Below the pieces are notes generated by a model, which did not search any database, was not told the DNA's origin, and saw only the letters and a program-made list of their open reading frames with translations. DNA of 64,000 bases from Streptomyces lavendulae subsp. lavendulae (lineage in GTDB: Bacteria > Actinomycetota > Actinomycetes > Streptomycetales > Streptomycetaceae): NCBI RefSeq assembly GCF_002803845.1, contig NZ_CP024985.1:1488001-1552000 (forward strand). Direction: 5' to 3'. Both the position numbers and the translations under genes were made by a program. Shown in pieces: positions 44,392-56,217 of the stretch. The number at the start of each line of letters is the position of its first letter. Positions within the stretch are counted from its first letter, which is position 1.

Positions 44392-44601
44392 TCAGGCGAC
44401 GGCGAGGGAGACCTCGGTGGCCTTCACCAGGGCCTTGGCGGCGGTGCCCTCGGCCAGGCCCAGCTCCTTGGCGGCATCGGTGGTGATGGCCGCGGTGATG
44501 TCCTGACCGCCCTCCAGGCGGACCTTCACCGAGGACATGACCTCACCGGCCGTTATCGAGGTGACGGTGCCGGCGATCTGGTTGCGGATGGACAGGCTCA
44601 T
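44392..44601 (-). CDS. molbindin (Mop-type molybdate-binding protein)
   Basis: A protein of 69 residues that is a single TOBE/Mop domain: MSLSIRNQIAGTVTSITAGE, MSSVKVRLEGGQDITAAIT and the closing VKATEVSLAV match the molbindins closely. These assemble as hexamers and store molybdate or tungstate oxyanions. It is relevant to the molybdopterin enzyme at 28518, though not adjacent. ATG 44601 is used; a GTG three codons earlier is possible. Confidence 0.9.
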   Translation of the reverse strand: MSLSIRNQIAGTVTSITAGEVMSSVKVRLEGGQDITAAITTDAAKELGLAEGTAAKALVKATEVSLAVA

Positions 44602-44674
44602 GAAAACCACGCCTCATCGGAATTCTCGAAATTGCGGAGGCCTTTCACGCCGCGCCGGAGGAAAGATTCCGGAC

Positions 44675-45478
44675 TCACGGTGTCCGGACCAGCATCGCGG
44701 TCAGCACCAGGCACAGGAGGGCGAGGTATCCCCCGGCGTGGAGGCGGTCCGCGATCCGCGGGGGCCTTCGGCGCAGCAGGACCACGACCGGGAGCGCGCC
44801 GAGCAGGAGCAGGGCGGCGGCGCCGAGGTCGACGGACCCGAAGGCCGACATCAGCGCCCGGGTGTCCGTCCCCTGGGCGGTGGCGAGGAAGACCGCGCAC
44901 GCCGGGGCGCTGACGCAGGCGGTGAGGGGGTTGGCCAGAGCCGCCGTGACGCCCATCGGGAGTCCCGACCGCCGCAGCAGCGGAACGGTCATGACGCTGC
45001 CCCCGACGCCCAGGAACGCGGCCACCGCGCCGATGGGCAGGCCGGAGGCGGCGGGGACCGCGAACGCCCGGCGCCCGGCGGCGGCAGCGGCGGGGGCCGG
45101 ACGCAGGAACCCCGGGCGGGCGAGTCCGTCGACGACGGTGACCGCGAGGTAGACCACGAACCCCCAGTGGATCAGCCGGGCCGGCGCGGAGCAGGCGGCA
45201 ACCGCGCCGCCGAGCCCCCCGATCCCGAGCAGGACCAGCAGCGGAGCGGTCCCCCGCAGACGGCGCAGGACCGGCCGGGGCGTGGCCGCGGTGGCCACCA
45301 CCGCGTTGACGACCATGACCAGAGACGAGGTCGCCACCGCGACGGTCGCCGCGGCCGGGCCCGCGGCGGCGTCCACCCAGACGATGACGGGGACCGTGAC
45401 GAAGCCCCCTCCGAAACCGAACACCACGGTGGTCAACCCGGTCAGGACCCCGACGACGACAAGAACGAGAGCACTCAT
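44675..45478 (-). CDS. TauE/SafE family sulfite/organosulfonate exporter-like permease
   Basis: A protein of 267 residues with seven or eight hydrophobic segments. The two repeated halves are visible: VVFGFGGGFVTVPVIVWV at the start, and VAAFLGVGGSVMTVPLLRRS about 140 residues later, each with the Gly-rich loop of TauE. The family exports sulfite or related sulfur oxyanions. The small molbindin gene follows downstream. It is divergent from the AraC gene at 45561. Confidence 0.87.
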   Translation of the reverse strand: MSALVLVVVGVLTGLTTVVFGFGGGFVTVPVIVWVDAAAGPAAATVAVATSSLVMVVNAVVATAATPRPVLRRLRGTAPLLVLLGIGGLGGAVAACSAPARLIHWGFVVYLAVTVVDGLARPGFLRPAPAAAAAGRRAFAVPAASGLPIGAVAAFLGVGGSVMTVPLLRRSGLPMGVTAALANPLTACVSAPACAVFLATAQGTDTRALMSAFGSVDLGAAALLLLGALPVVVLLRRRPPRIADRLHAGGYLALLCLVLTAMLVRTP

Positions 45479-45560
45479 GGACCCAGTCCAGTCGAGACGA
45501 CGGGTGCCGACGATCGAGCGGGAGTCCGATCCCTTCGAGTTTCGGCCATAGGCTCCCGCC

Positions 45561-46322
45561 ATGCGCAACGTTCCCCTCGCGCGCGTCGACCACCTGCCCG
45601 CCGAGGTGCTGCCGATCGCGACCGACTATCCGCCGGACACGCTCCTCGCCTGGCACGAGCACCGCCGGGCGCAGTTCCTGTACGCCGCGACCGGCACGAT
45701 GCTCGTGGAAACCGACGACGGGGCGTGGACCGTCCCGGGCGAACGCGCGGTGCTCATCCCACCGCGGACCCGCCACCGGGTGCGGATGCTGGACACGCAG
45801 ACATCGAGCCTCTACGTCGAGCCGTCCGCCGTGCCGTGGTGGCCCACCGCCTGCCGGGTCGTGGAGGTCCCGCCGCTGCTGCGGGAACTGCTGCTCGCCG
45901 CCGCCGACCTGGACGCGGACTACGCCGCGGACCGCCGCGGCAGCGCGGTGATCGCGCTGATCCTCCTGGAGACGGCCGCCCTCTCCGAGGTCCCCCTGCA
46001 CGTCCCCCTCCCGCACGACCAGCCGTTCTCACGGTTGTGCCGCGACTACCTCGCCCACCCCGACGTGGCGGTGACCAACACCGACTGGGCACGTACCGCG
46101 GCCATGAGCGAACGCGTGTTCACCCGGCGCTTCCGGCACCTGACGGGGACGAGCCCCGCGGCCTGGCGGTCCCGGGCCCGGCTGCTCGCCTCGATCCCCC
46201 TCCTGCGCCACAGGACCGTGACCGAGGTCGCGACCCTGCTCGGCTACGCCTCCCCGGCGGCCCTCTCCTACGCGTTCGCCCGCGCCTTCGGCGTACCACC
46301 GTCCTCCATGAGGCACCACTGA
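45561..46322 (+). CDS. AraC family regulator with cupin sensor
   Basis: A protein of 253 residues. The N-terminal half is a cupin (HEHRRAQFLYAATGTMLVET) and the C-terminal third the AraC DNA-binding pair (AAMSERVFTRRFRHLTGTSP, TVTEVATLLGYASPAALSYA). It is transcribed away from the TauE-like permease, which is its probable target. The promoter region between them is about 80 bases. The ligand is unknown. Confidence 0.92.
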   Translation: MRNVPLARVDHLPAEVLPIATDYPPDTLLAWHEHRRAQFLYAATGTMLVETDDGAWTVPGERAVLIPPRTRHRVRMLDTQTSSLYVEPSAVPWWPTACRVVEVPPLLRELLLAAADLDADYAADRRGSAVIALILLETAALSEVPLHVPLPHDQPFSRLCRDYLAHPDVAVTNTDWARTAAMSERVFTRRFRHLTGTSPAAWRSRARLLASIPLLRHRTVTEVATLLGYASPAALSYAFARAFGVPPSSMRHH

Positions 46323-46486
46323 CGGCCGTCCCGCCGCGCGGCACGGCCGCTCCTGGGGAACCAACCGACACCGGCGGTCCGCCCGGCCGGCGTGATCCTG
46401 CGCCGCCCCATGGAGCTCCACGCCGACCGGTAGGGCAAGCCCCCGAAGCCGGGTTCCCGGGAAGAGACCGCATGGTCGTTCTCTCG

Positions 46487-48190
46487 TCATGGACCGGAAC
46501 CACGGTCGTCGGCACGCTGCCAGGCGTGATAGCCGGCGATTGCCGTCGGCAGGGTCGGGTAGATGCGGTTCGCCCCGACCTCTGCGGTGAGACCGTACGC
46601 GTCGAGGGGTTCGCGAAGCTCCTGCTTCACACGGGCGAAGGCGAACACGATGTCCCGCTGGACGAGTTCGGAGCGCAGGGCCTCGACGGCGTCGAGGGCG
46701 GTGATGTCGACCTCGACGTTGGCCTCGGTGTTCAGGACGAACCAGTGGACCGGTCCGTCCTGCTCATCGACGGCCGCCACGGCGCGGCGGCGGAAATCCT
46801 CGGCGTTCGCGAAGAACAGCGGGGAGTCGTACCGGTAGATGAGCAGGCCGGGGATGGTGCGGGCGGTCGGGTAGTCGTCGATGTCGTGCATGCCGGCCAG
46901 GCCCGGGACGATCCCCAGCACGGCATCGTGCGGACGGGCAACCCTTGCGAGCAGATCGATGACGGAGAGGGCCACGGCCACCAGCACGCCGTACAGGATG
47001 CCCAGGGCGAGGACGCCGAGGGTGCAGCCGATGGCCAGGAGCAGTTCGCGGCGACGGAAGGCTGCCAGCCTGCGGAACTCGCCCACCTCGATCAGTCGTA
47101 CGGCGGCGTAGACGACGATCGCGCCGAGGGCGGCTGACGGGGTGTGGGCCAACAGCGGGCCCAGGAAGAGCAGGACGGCGGCCACACAGGCGGCGCCGAC
47201 GAGGGAGTACACCTGGGTGCGTGCGCCGGCGGAGTCGGCGAGGGCGGTGCGGCTGGCACTGCTGCTGACGGGAAAGCCGTGCAGGACTCCGGCGCCGATG
47301 TTCGACACGCCGAGCGCCAGCAGCTCGCGGTTGGCTGCCAAGGGGTGCGGATCGTCGTGCCGGGCGAAGGCGCGCGCGGTCAGGACGACGTCCGAATACC
47401 CGACGAGGAGCACTCCGACGGCCGGCAGGACCAGGTCGGCGTAGTCCGACGGATCGGGCAGGGCGAAGCCCGGGAGGCCGCTCGGGACCGCTCCGATGAC
47501 GTTGATGCCGTGGTTCTCGTCGAGGGCGAAGCCCACCACCACTGCCGTGGCGAGCGCCAGCACGACGAGGGGCCCGGGCAGCGGGCGCCACAGCAGGGGC
47601 AGGGCGAACAGAAGGACGAGGCATCCGGCGGCGAGCACGGCCGTGGGCCGGTGCACGTCACCGAGATGGTGGAGGAAGGAGAGGAGTTGGGGGAAGAAAT
47701 CCGATCTGCTGCCGCTGGTCCCGGTCAGGCGGGGAAGCTGGGCCACGATCATGATCAGGGCGACCCCGGCCAGGTAGCCGACGAGGACCGGTCGGGAGAG
47801 GAGATCCGCGAGGAAGCCCAGCCTGACGGCCCACGCGACGAGGCTGAGCAGTCCGACCACGACGGCCAGGGCCGCTGAGAGCACCGCGTAGCGCGCGGGA
47901 TCGCCGGCCGCCACCGGGCCCACGGCCACGGCGGTCATGAGGGCCGTGGTGGATTCCGGGCCGACGGACAGCAGGCGGGAGGACCCGCTGAGGGCGTAGA
48001 GGACCATGGCCGGGAGGGCGGCCCAGAGGCCGACGACCGGGGGCAGGCCGGCAACGCCGGCGTAGGCCATGACCTGCGGTACGAGATAGGCGGCGACCGT
48101 GATGCCGGCCGGCACGTCACCCCGGAGCCAGGCGGCCCGGTAGCCGTGGAGGGCAGGCGGGACCGCCGCGGCCCGACCGGGCTTCGGCAT
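46487..48190 (-). CDS. SulP family anion transporter with STAS domain
   Basis: A protein of 567 residues. About 11-12 membrane segments cover residues 25-420, including the SulP signature-like VPQVMAYAGVAGLPPVVGLW near residue 37 and GVLHGFPVSSSASRTALADS near 295. Residues 440-555 are a STAS domain (YDSPLFFANAEDFRRRAVAA, VEVDITALDAVEALRSELVQ). It probably carries sulfate, bicarbonate or another small anion across the membrane. GGAGGTG precedes ATG 48190. It is the last reverse-strand gene before the dormancy-type genes and may belong to that group. Confidence 0.92.
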   Translation of the reverse strand: MPKPGRAAAVPPALHGYRAAWLRGDVPAGITVAAYLVPQVMAYAGVAGLPPVVGLWAALPAMVLYALSGSSRLLSVGPESTTALMTAVAVGPVAAGDPARYAVLSAALAVVVGLLSLVAWAVRLGFLADLLSRPVLVGYLAGVALIMIVAQLPRLTGTSGSRSDFFPQLLSFLHHLGDVHRPTAVLAAGCLVLLFALPLLWRPLPGPLVVLALATAVVVGFALDENHGINVIGAVPSGLPGFALPDPSDYADLVLPAVGVLLVGYSDVVLTARAFARHDDPHPLAANRELLALGVSNIGAGVLHGFPVSSSASRTALADSAGARTQVYSLVGAACVAAVLLFLGPLLAHTPSAALGAIVVYAAVRLIEVGEFRRLAAFRRRELLLAIGCTLGVLALGILYGVLVAVALSVIDLLARVARPHDAVLGIVPGLAGMHDIDDYPTARTIPGLLIYRYDSPLFFANAEDFRRRAVAAVDEQDGPVHWFVLNTEANVEVDITALDAVEALRSELVQRDIVFAFARVKQELREPLDAYGLTAEVGANRIYPTLPTAIAGYHAWQRADDRGSGP

Positions 48191-48278
48191 GGCACCTCCG
48201 GGACTCCTGACGGGCGTGTGCCACACCATCGTGACGTGCGGAGGGCGGCGTGGAGGTGAAGCGCGCGAACGGGAGCCG

Positions 48279-48749
48279 CTACGGGCCGCCCTCGCGCAAG
48301 CGGAAGCCGGTGACGAGGTCGGGTCGGATCCGGATCGCTCCCGATGCGCTGCCCGCGGCCCAGGGCTCCAGGAGGCCCACGTACCGCTCGATCTCGTCCG
48401 GGTCGGTGACAGCGGTGGCGTAGCCGGTGGCGACCACGCTCCAGCCCAGGTGTTCACCCGGATCGATGTCGTCGGCCTCGTAGGCGACGACCACGCCCGC
48501 ACCCTGCTGGGTCGCGAGCAGCGCCGCCAGCGTCGATCCGTCCTGGACGCGGACGATGATGTCGCCGGCATCGAGAACGTGGTTGACCGGGCGTACGGCG
48601 GGCAGTGCGTGACGGGTGAAGACGATCCGGCCCAGTTCGGCGGTGCCGAGCAGCTGCAGCGCCTCGTCGGCCCTGAGCTCCTCCATCTGCCGTCCCGGCA
48701 CACTGACGGCGGGCGAAGCGGCGGTCGCACCGGCCTGGTGGCTTTTCAT
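48279..48749 (-). CDS. pyridoxamine 5'-phosphate oxidase-like flavin-binding protein
   Basis: A protein of 156 residues with the split-barrel FMN-binding fold of the PNPOx-like family: GRIVFTRHALPAVRPVNHVL and VVVAYEADDIDPGEHLGWSV are its core strands. Such small proteins are common among DevR/DosR-controlled genes, where they may bind F420 or FMN; their substrate is not known. ATG 48749 is the start. The gene is divergent from the cNMP-binding gene, with tandem GGGNC palindromes between the two. Confidence 0.82.
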   Translation of the reverse strand: MKSHQAGATAASPAVSVPGRQMEELRADEALQLLGTAELGRIVFTRHALPAVRPVNHVLDAGDIIVRVQDGSTLAALLATQQGAGVVVAYEADDIDPGEHLGWSVVATGYATAVTDPDEIERYVGLLEPWAAGSASGAIRIRPDLVTGFRLREGGP

Positions 48750-48939
48750 CGTGGGCGTCCTTCGTCGAGCGAGCGGGCCGCGATCCGGATGGACGGCACG
48801 GTGGGGGAGGCGAAGCCCTCCGGTCTGCCCGTGCCGTGCCCGTTCCCGTACGTCCCGCGCCTGCCGGTCGGACAGGGGCGAAGGCCGTGAACGGGCCGTC
48901 TGCTGCCAGGATCTCCGCATGCGCCGATCTCGGGCATGG

Positions 48940-48973
48940 GCCGATCGGCCCCTGGACGGGACCACAGGGCCCA
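48940..48973. promoter_or_regulatory. two tandem GGGNC-N4-GNNCC boxes
   Basis: GGGCCGATCGGCCC (48940-48953) is a perfect palindrome, and GGGACCACAGGGCC (48960-48973) a near one exactly 20 bases on, the same face of the helix. The form resembles the DosR/DevR box GGGACTTTCGGCCC. They lie between the flavin protein and the cNMP-binding gene. Confidence 0.55.
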
Positions 48974-49030
48974 TGCTCGGGACCGGCGGGGAGGGCAAGA
49001 CTGAAGACGGACTCGAACAGGAGGCCGTCC

Positions 49031-49495
49031 ATGAGCATCCCTTCACCCACCCGTATCTCCGAGGCGCTGCCCGCCGACTGCCGCTCCCGCCTGATGGAAC
49101 TGGCCCGAGAGGTCAACTTCGAGGAAGGGACGCGTCTCTTCCGCGAGGGCGGCCACGCCGACCGGTTCTGGATCGTCCGGTCCGGCACCGTGACCCTGGA
49201 CGTCCATGTGCCCGGGCGGCGCGCCGCGGTCATCGAGAGCCTCGGCGCCGGCCAGCTGGTCGGCTGCTCCTGGCTCTTCAAGCCGTACTCCTGGCGCCTG
49301 GGCGCCGAGGCGATGTCGCCCGTCCGCGCGTACGAGTTCGACGCGGAGCGCGTGCGGGCGCTGATGGACGCCGACACCGCTTTCGGCTCTGCCCTGGGCC
49401 ACTGGGTCGGGCAGGTCCTCGCCAACCGGCTGCAGGCCGCCCGTGTGCGCCTTCTCGATCTGTACGCGCCCTACGGGAGCGGCAGCTTCCTCTGA
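49031..49495 (+). CDS. cyclic nucleotide-binding domain protein without DNA-binding domain
   Basis: A protein of 154 residues that consists of one Crp-type cNMP-binding barrel (VNFEEGTRLFREGGHADRFW, VRSGTVTLDVHVPGRR, LGAGQLVGCSWLF) plus the start of the C helix. The helix-turn-helix of Crp/Fnr proteins is absent, so it cannot act alone as a transcription factor. The phosphate-binding cassette lacks the usual RxSA arginine, so the ligand may not be cAMP. AGGAGG lies seven bases before ATG 49031. It is 25 bases upstream of the CBS-BON gene and co-transcribed with it. Confidence 0.85.
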   Translation: MSIPSPTRISEALPADCRSRLMELAREVNFEEGTRLFREGGHADRFWIVRSGTVTLDVHVPGRRAAVIESLGAGQLVGCSWLFKPYSWRLGAEAMSPVRAYEFDAERVRALMDADTAFGSALGHWVGQVLANRLQAARVRLLDLYAPYGSGSFL

Positions 49496-49520
49496 TCGTC
49501 CGTACGGCGAAGGAGCCGTC

Positions 49521-50159
49521 ATGCCCGCATCCCGCTACGCCGTCAGTGACGTCATGACGCACACGGCCGTCGCCATCGGCCGCGAGGCCTCGTACAAGGA
49601 GATCGTCGAGCTCATGCACGAGTGGAAGGTCAGCGCGGTCCCCGTCCTGGAAGGCGAGGGCCGCGTCGTCGGAGTGGTCTCCGAGGCGGATCTGCTGCCG
49701 AAGGAGGAATTCCGGCGTACGGACGCCGCTCTGCCCGATCAGCTGGAGGAAGCGTCGAAAGCCGGCGGGGTGCTGGCCGAGGAACTCATGTCCAGCCCGG
49801 CGATCACCGTGCACCCCGACGCGCCCGTCGCCGAAGCCGCCCGGATCATGGCGCGCAGGCACGTCAAACGCCTGCCCGTGGTGAACGCGCTCGGCATGCT
49901 CGAAGGCGTGGTCAGCCGCAGCGATCTCCTCAAGGTGTTCCTGCGGCCCGACGAGGAGCTCGAAGAGGAGATCCGCCGGAGCGTGCTCACCGAGCTGACA
50001 CCCGGCGCGAACGTGGACTTCGCCGTGCAGGACGGGGTCGTCACCCTGAGCGGCCCGCTGCGGGACCGTGCCCTGGTGCCCCTCCTCGCACGGGCGATCC
50101 GTGCGGTCGAGGGTGTCGTGGACGTCCGGATGGAGCTGGAAAGCACCGTCGCTGCCTAG
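49521..50159 (+). CDS. two-CBS plus BON domain protein
   Basis: A protein of 212 residues. CBS domains cover about residues 8-60 ([20 protein letters not shown]) and 80-140 ([20 protein letters not shown], then [20 protein letters not shown]), and a BON domain residues 150-205 ([20 protein letters not shown]). CBS pairs sense adenine nucleotides such as ATP, AMP or NAD. BON domains bind membranes or partners. A close relative is encoded at 58658 and a truncated one at 57373. AAGGAG lies before ATG 49521. The response regulator gene follows 89 bases on. Confidence 0.9.
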   Translation: MPASRYAVSDVMTHTAVAIGREASYKEIVELMHEWKVSAVPVLEGEGRVVGVVSEADLLPKEEFRRTDAALPDQLEEASKAGGVLAEELMSSPAITVHPDAPVAEAARIMARRHVKRLPVVNALGMLEGVVSRSDLLKVFLRPDEELEEEIRRSVLTELTPGANVDFAVQDGVVTLSGPLRDRALVPLLARAIRAVEGVVDVRMELESTVAA

Positions 50160-50248
50160 CGGCCCTCCGCGCCGGCCACAGGGTGCGTTGCGCGCCTTGC
50201 TGCGACAATTCTGGGAAACGCGTAGACCGGACCGAGCCAGGGGCGACC

Positions 50249-50947
50249 ATGTCCGACGATCCGAACGCCTCCGCGGGGGCGCCGATCAAGGTGTTCCTCC
50301 TCGACGACCACGAGGTGGTCCGACGCGGGCTGCACGACCTCCTGGACGCAGAGCCGGACATCACCGTCGTGGGTGAGGCCGGCACCGCTGAGCAGGCGCT
50401 CGCCCGCGGGCCGGCGCTCCGTCCGGACGTCGCCGTCCTCGACGTGCGGCTCCCTGACGGCGACGGCATCACCGTCTGCCGCGAGCTGCGCTCGCGAATG
50501 CCGGGACTGGCCTGTCTGATGCTGACCTCGTTCGACGACGAGGACGCCCTGCTGGACGCGATCATGGCAGGAGCTGCCGGCTACGTCCTGAAGCAGATCA
50601 AGGGCTCCGACCTGGTCTCGGCCGTACGCACGGTCGCCACCGGCCAGTCCATGCTGGACCCGGCGACCACTGCCCGCCTGATGCACTCCCTGCGCGACCC
50701 GGAGACGGCGAAGGCACCGGAAGACGCACGCCTGGCGGTGCTGTCCGAACGGGAGCGGGCCGTCCTGGAGCTCATCGGCGAGGGCCTTACCAACCGGCAG
50801 ATCGCCAAGCGGCTCTACCTGTCCGAGAAGACGGTCAAGAACCACATCTCCCGGCTGCTGGGCAAGCTCGGCGTGGAGCGACGGGTCCAGGCAGCCGTGA
50901 TCGCCGCCCAGGTGCACGAGCACGACACCGGGACGGCCGAGCGGTAG
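50249..50947 (+). CDS. NarL/LuxR-type response regulator, DevR/OsdR-like
   Basis: A protein of 232 residues. The receiver domain has the acidic pair in FLLDDHE, the phosphoacceptor Asp65 in [13 protein letters not shown] and the switch lysine in GYVLKQIKG. The LuxR-type helix-turn-helix is [20 protein letters not shown] with the recognition part [20 protein letters not shown]. This closely fits the DevR/DosR subgroup that controls hypoxic dormancy. The kinase gene lies tail to tail, 15 bases away on the other strand. The GGGNC palindromes through the island are probable binding sites. Confidence 0.92.
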   Translation: MSDDPNASAGAPIKVFLLDDHEVVRRGLHDLLDAEPDITVVGEAGTAEQALARGPALRPDVAVLDVRLPDGDGITVCRELRSRMPGLACLMLTSFDDEDALLDAIMAGAAGYVLKQIKGSDLVSAVRTVATGQSMLDPATTARLMHSLRDPETAKAPEDARLAVLSERERAVLELIGEGLTNRQIAKRLYLSEKTVKNHISRLLGKLGVERRVQAAVIAAQVHEHDTGTAER

Positions 50948-50962
50948 GAACGCCGACGCCGG

Positions 50963-53048
<2,086 letters not shown>

Positions 53049-53050
53049 GG

Positions 53051-55346
53051 TCATGCCTTTCTGTGGAATGCGCCTCGCAGGAGCCGGGCGGTGACGAATG
53101 CGGCGAGCGCTGCCGCGACGGCGAGTCCTGTGCCGGTCCAGCCCACCGGCCGGGTGTCCAACAGCGACTGCAGGGCGGGAACGTACAGGGCAGCCATCGC
53201 AAGGAGGGCGGATGCCGCCACGGAGGCGGGGAGGAAGAGGTTCTGGGTGGTGAGCAGCCGGGCCCGCAGCCCCAGGGCCACGCCCAGCTGGGCCCCGAGC
53301 AGGGACAGGAAGAGAACGCTCTGCCAGGGCAAGCCGATGGAGTGGGCGCCGATGCCGGCCATCAGGCTGAACGCTGTGACGGCAGCAGCCAGGACGAGGA
53401 GGCGTTGCCACGCGCCTGCGGCCAGGATGTGCTGTTCCGGCGGCCGTGGCGGGCGCCGCATGGCCTGGGGCGCGGCCGGTTCGGCGCCCATGGCCACACC
53501 CGTGAGGCCGTGGGTGAGGAGGTTGATCCACAGGATCTGTCCCGCCCGGAGCGGGAGGGCCAGCGCGGACGATGTCCAGCTTCTGCTGTGGATCGGTCCG
53601 GGCGAAGACGCGGACCGCGGTCAGGTCGGTGTCCGGAGCCGCGGCCAGCGCGGGTCCGGTGACGGCCGTACCGGCGGGACCGTCCTCGACGAGTCCGATG
53701 CGTAGGGCGATGGCGTGGGCCGTCGCGGGGTGGTCGCCGGTGATCATGACCGGTGCGATCCCGGCAGCGCGGCAGGCTGCCAGGGTGGCAGCTGCTGCCG
53801 CTTTCGGCGGATCGCTGATGGCGACCAGGCCGAGAAGGCTCAGTCCGTGTTCCGCCTCGGCGGCGGGGCGGCTCCACTGGAGCCGTTCGGCGCCCGCCAC
53901 TGCCAGGACCCTGAATCCGTGCGCGGCCATCTCGGCAGCCTGTCGGCGGGCCTGGTCGAGGATCCCGGCCGGCTCGGCGAGCACCGTGGGAGCCAGGACG
54001 GCCTCGGGCGCCCCCTTGAGGCAGACCAGGACGTTGCCGTCGGGCAGGTGATGAAGAGTGGTCATCCGTTTGCGCAGGCTGTCGAAGGGCGCCTCTCCGA
54101 GCCGGGGACAGTCGCGGTGCAGCACGGCGGGGTCGGGGCAGCCCGCCTTGGCAGCGGCTGCCAGCAGCGCGGCCTCCATGGGATCACCCAGGGCCGTCCA
54201 GACGTCGGACCCGCTCCCGGGCGGCCTGAGGCTCGCGTCGTTGCACAGGGCCGCCGCGGTGAGCAGTTCCTGCAGCGGGCGGAGCTGCTCCGGGGTCAGG
54301 GGGCGTTCGGCACGGGTCAGGTCTCCGCGGGGCTCGTATCCGTTGCCGGACACGTCCGCTGCTCCGGCCGGCGTCCACACGTGCTGGACGACCATGCGCC
54401 CCTCCGTAAGGGTGCCGGTCTTGTCCGTGGCCAGCACGCTCACCGAGCCGAGTGTCTCGACCGCCGGAAGGCGTCGGATCAGGGCGCCCCGGGCCGCCAT
54501 GCGACGGGCGCCGAGGGCGAGGGCGAGGGTGACCACGGCGGGCAGGGACTCGGGTACCGCGGCGACGGCCAGGCTGATGGCTGTGATCGCCATCGTGCTC
54601 ACGCCGAGACCGCGTATGAGCCCCAGCGCGAAGAACAGCACGCACAGGGCAAGAGTGACGGCGGCCAGGACGCGGCCGAGGGACGCGAGACGGCGCTGGA
54701 GCGGGGTCGGCTCGTGTTCCCCGTCGAAAAGCGCCGCGATCCGGCCGAGGGCACCGGAGGATCCGGTGGCCGTGGCGGTCGCGACAGCCCGGCCCCGCAC
54801 CACGACGGTGCCGGCGCTGACCGTGTCACCGGCGTCCTTGGCGACGGGTTCCGATTCTCCGGTGAGCATGGACTCGTCCGTCAGGAGAGCGGACGCCTCG
54901 GTGAGATCGGCGTCCGCGGCGACGCTGTCCCCCTCACCCAGCAGCAGGCTGTCACCGGGCACCACGAGCGCCGCCGACACCTCGTGCGCTCCGCCGTCGC
55001 GCCGCACCCGGGCGTGTGGGGCTGCCAGAGCGGAGAGCGTGGCGACCGCGCGGTCCGCCCGGACTTCCTGGGTTACTCCCACGGTCGTGGTGAAGACGAC
55101 CACCAGGCCGATGACGACGGCGTCGGGGTGGTCGCCGATCGCGATGGTCAGGAGTGCGGCACCGAGCAGCACCAAGATCAGCGGGTCGCGCAGCTGTGCC
55201 AGCACCCGGCGGTGGAGGGGCGTGGGTCGCGGCGGTGCCACCTCGTTGCGTCCGTACCGGGCCAGCCGGCGTTCGGCTTCGGCCTGCGTCAGCCCCGCCG
55301 ACGCCAGGGGGTCGGCAGACCGCATGTCGATCGCGCGGCCGGTCAT
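53051..55346 (-). pseudogene. cation-transporting P-type ATPase, internal deletion and frameshift
   Basis: The first about 590 codons (55346 to about 53567) are a normal P-type ATPase of the PMCA/MgtA-like group: LTDESMLTGESEPV as actuator, PESLPAVVTLALALGARRMA, and the phosphorylation motif ATDKTGTLTEGR. Just after ARTDPQQKLDIVRA the frame changes by one. Sequence then continues in another frame with LALPLRAGQILWINLLTHG and four membrane segments to a stop at 53051. About 100 codons that normally contain the TGDGVND hinge and the preceding membrane segments are missing. Both parts are otherwise intact, so the break is recent or an assembly error. A functional pump cannot be made from it. It follows the Usp gene by seven bases. 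Confidence 0.8.
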
Positions 55347-55353
55347 GGCGGGC

Positions 55354-56217
55354 TCAGTCGGTGGGGACGGTGATCACGGGGCAGTGCGCACGGTGCAGGA
55401 GGCCGTGGACGACGGATCCGATCCGCATGCCGGTGTACCCTCCGCGGCCGCGACGGCCCACGACAACGGCCAGGGCGTGCTCGGCCGCCCGGGCCAGTTC
55501 CTCGACCGGGTGGCCGGTGAGGACCTCGTGGGTGACGTGCACGCCCGGGTACTTCTCGGGCAGGCCGGCAGTGGCTTCGGAGAGCAGGGTGCGCTGCGCC
55601 CGCAGTGCCACCTCCTCGTCGTCCAGCATGATCCGCGGCCGCTGCCACACGCAGACGGCCCGCAGCGCCGCACCTCGGAGGTCGGCCTCGTCGAAGGCGA
55701 AGGTCAGCGCGGCCGTGGCGGACGCGCTGCCGTCGCTGCCCGCCACGATGTAGGGCGGCTGCTGGCTGATGTGCTCGGCGTCGCCCACCACGGCGACCGG
55801 GCAATGGGCCTGGGCGGTGACGGGTACCACGAGCGAGCCGGCGCTGAAGTACTCGGCGGTCCGGCTCAGGTGCCGGGAGCCGAGGACGATCATGCGGGCC
55901 TCCCGCGCCGCGCCACCCAGGACATGGGTGGGGAGGCCGCCCAGCAGATCACCGGAGACGCTCACCTCGGGGTGGCGGTCACGCACCCAGTTGCACGCTT
56001 GTTCGAGTCTGTCGGATCCGGCCTGCCGCAGGGCGGTCTGGTCGGGGGTGTCGTCGACGTGACGGGTGTCGTGCCGGGGCGGCACCGCGAGCACCAGGCG
56101 CAGCGGAAGCCGGCGCCGTTGTGCCTCGTCGGCGGCCCAGGCCAGGGCGAGGTGCCAGTCCTTTTCAGGGTCGATGCCCACGACGATGTCACGGCTCCCT
56201 GCGGGGTGGACGGTCAT
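55354..56217 (-). CDS. tandem-domain universal stress protein A
   Basis: A protein of 287 residues with two UspA domains (about 8-143 and 153-286). The C-terminal domain has the nucleotide motif GRRGRGGYTGMRIGS, which fits G-x2-G-x9-G-S. The N-terminal one reads GSRHLSRTAEYFSAGS and lacks the second Gly. In the other four tandem Usp proteins of the island the reverse holds. Start ATG 56217 overlaps the stop of the upstream Usp gene by four bases. It probably acts in long-term survival without oxygen. Confidence 0.93.
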   Translation of the reverse strand: MTVHPAGSRDIVVGIDPEKDWHLALAWAADEAQRRRLPLRLVLAVPPRHDTRHVDDTPDQTALRQAGSDRLEQACNWVRDRHPEVSVSGDLLGGLPTHVLGGAAREARMIVLGSRHLSRTAEYFSAGSLVVPVTAQAHCPVAVVGDAEHISQQPPYIVAGSDGSASATAALTFAFDEADLRGAALRAVCVWQRPRIMLDDEEVALRAQRTLLSEATAGLPEKYPGVHVTHEVLTGHPVEELARAAEHALAVVVGRRGRGGYTGMRIGSVVHGLLHRAHCPVITVPTD

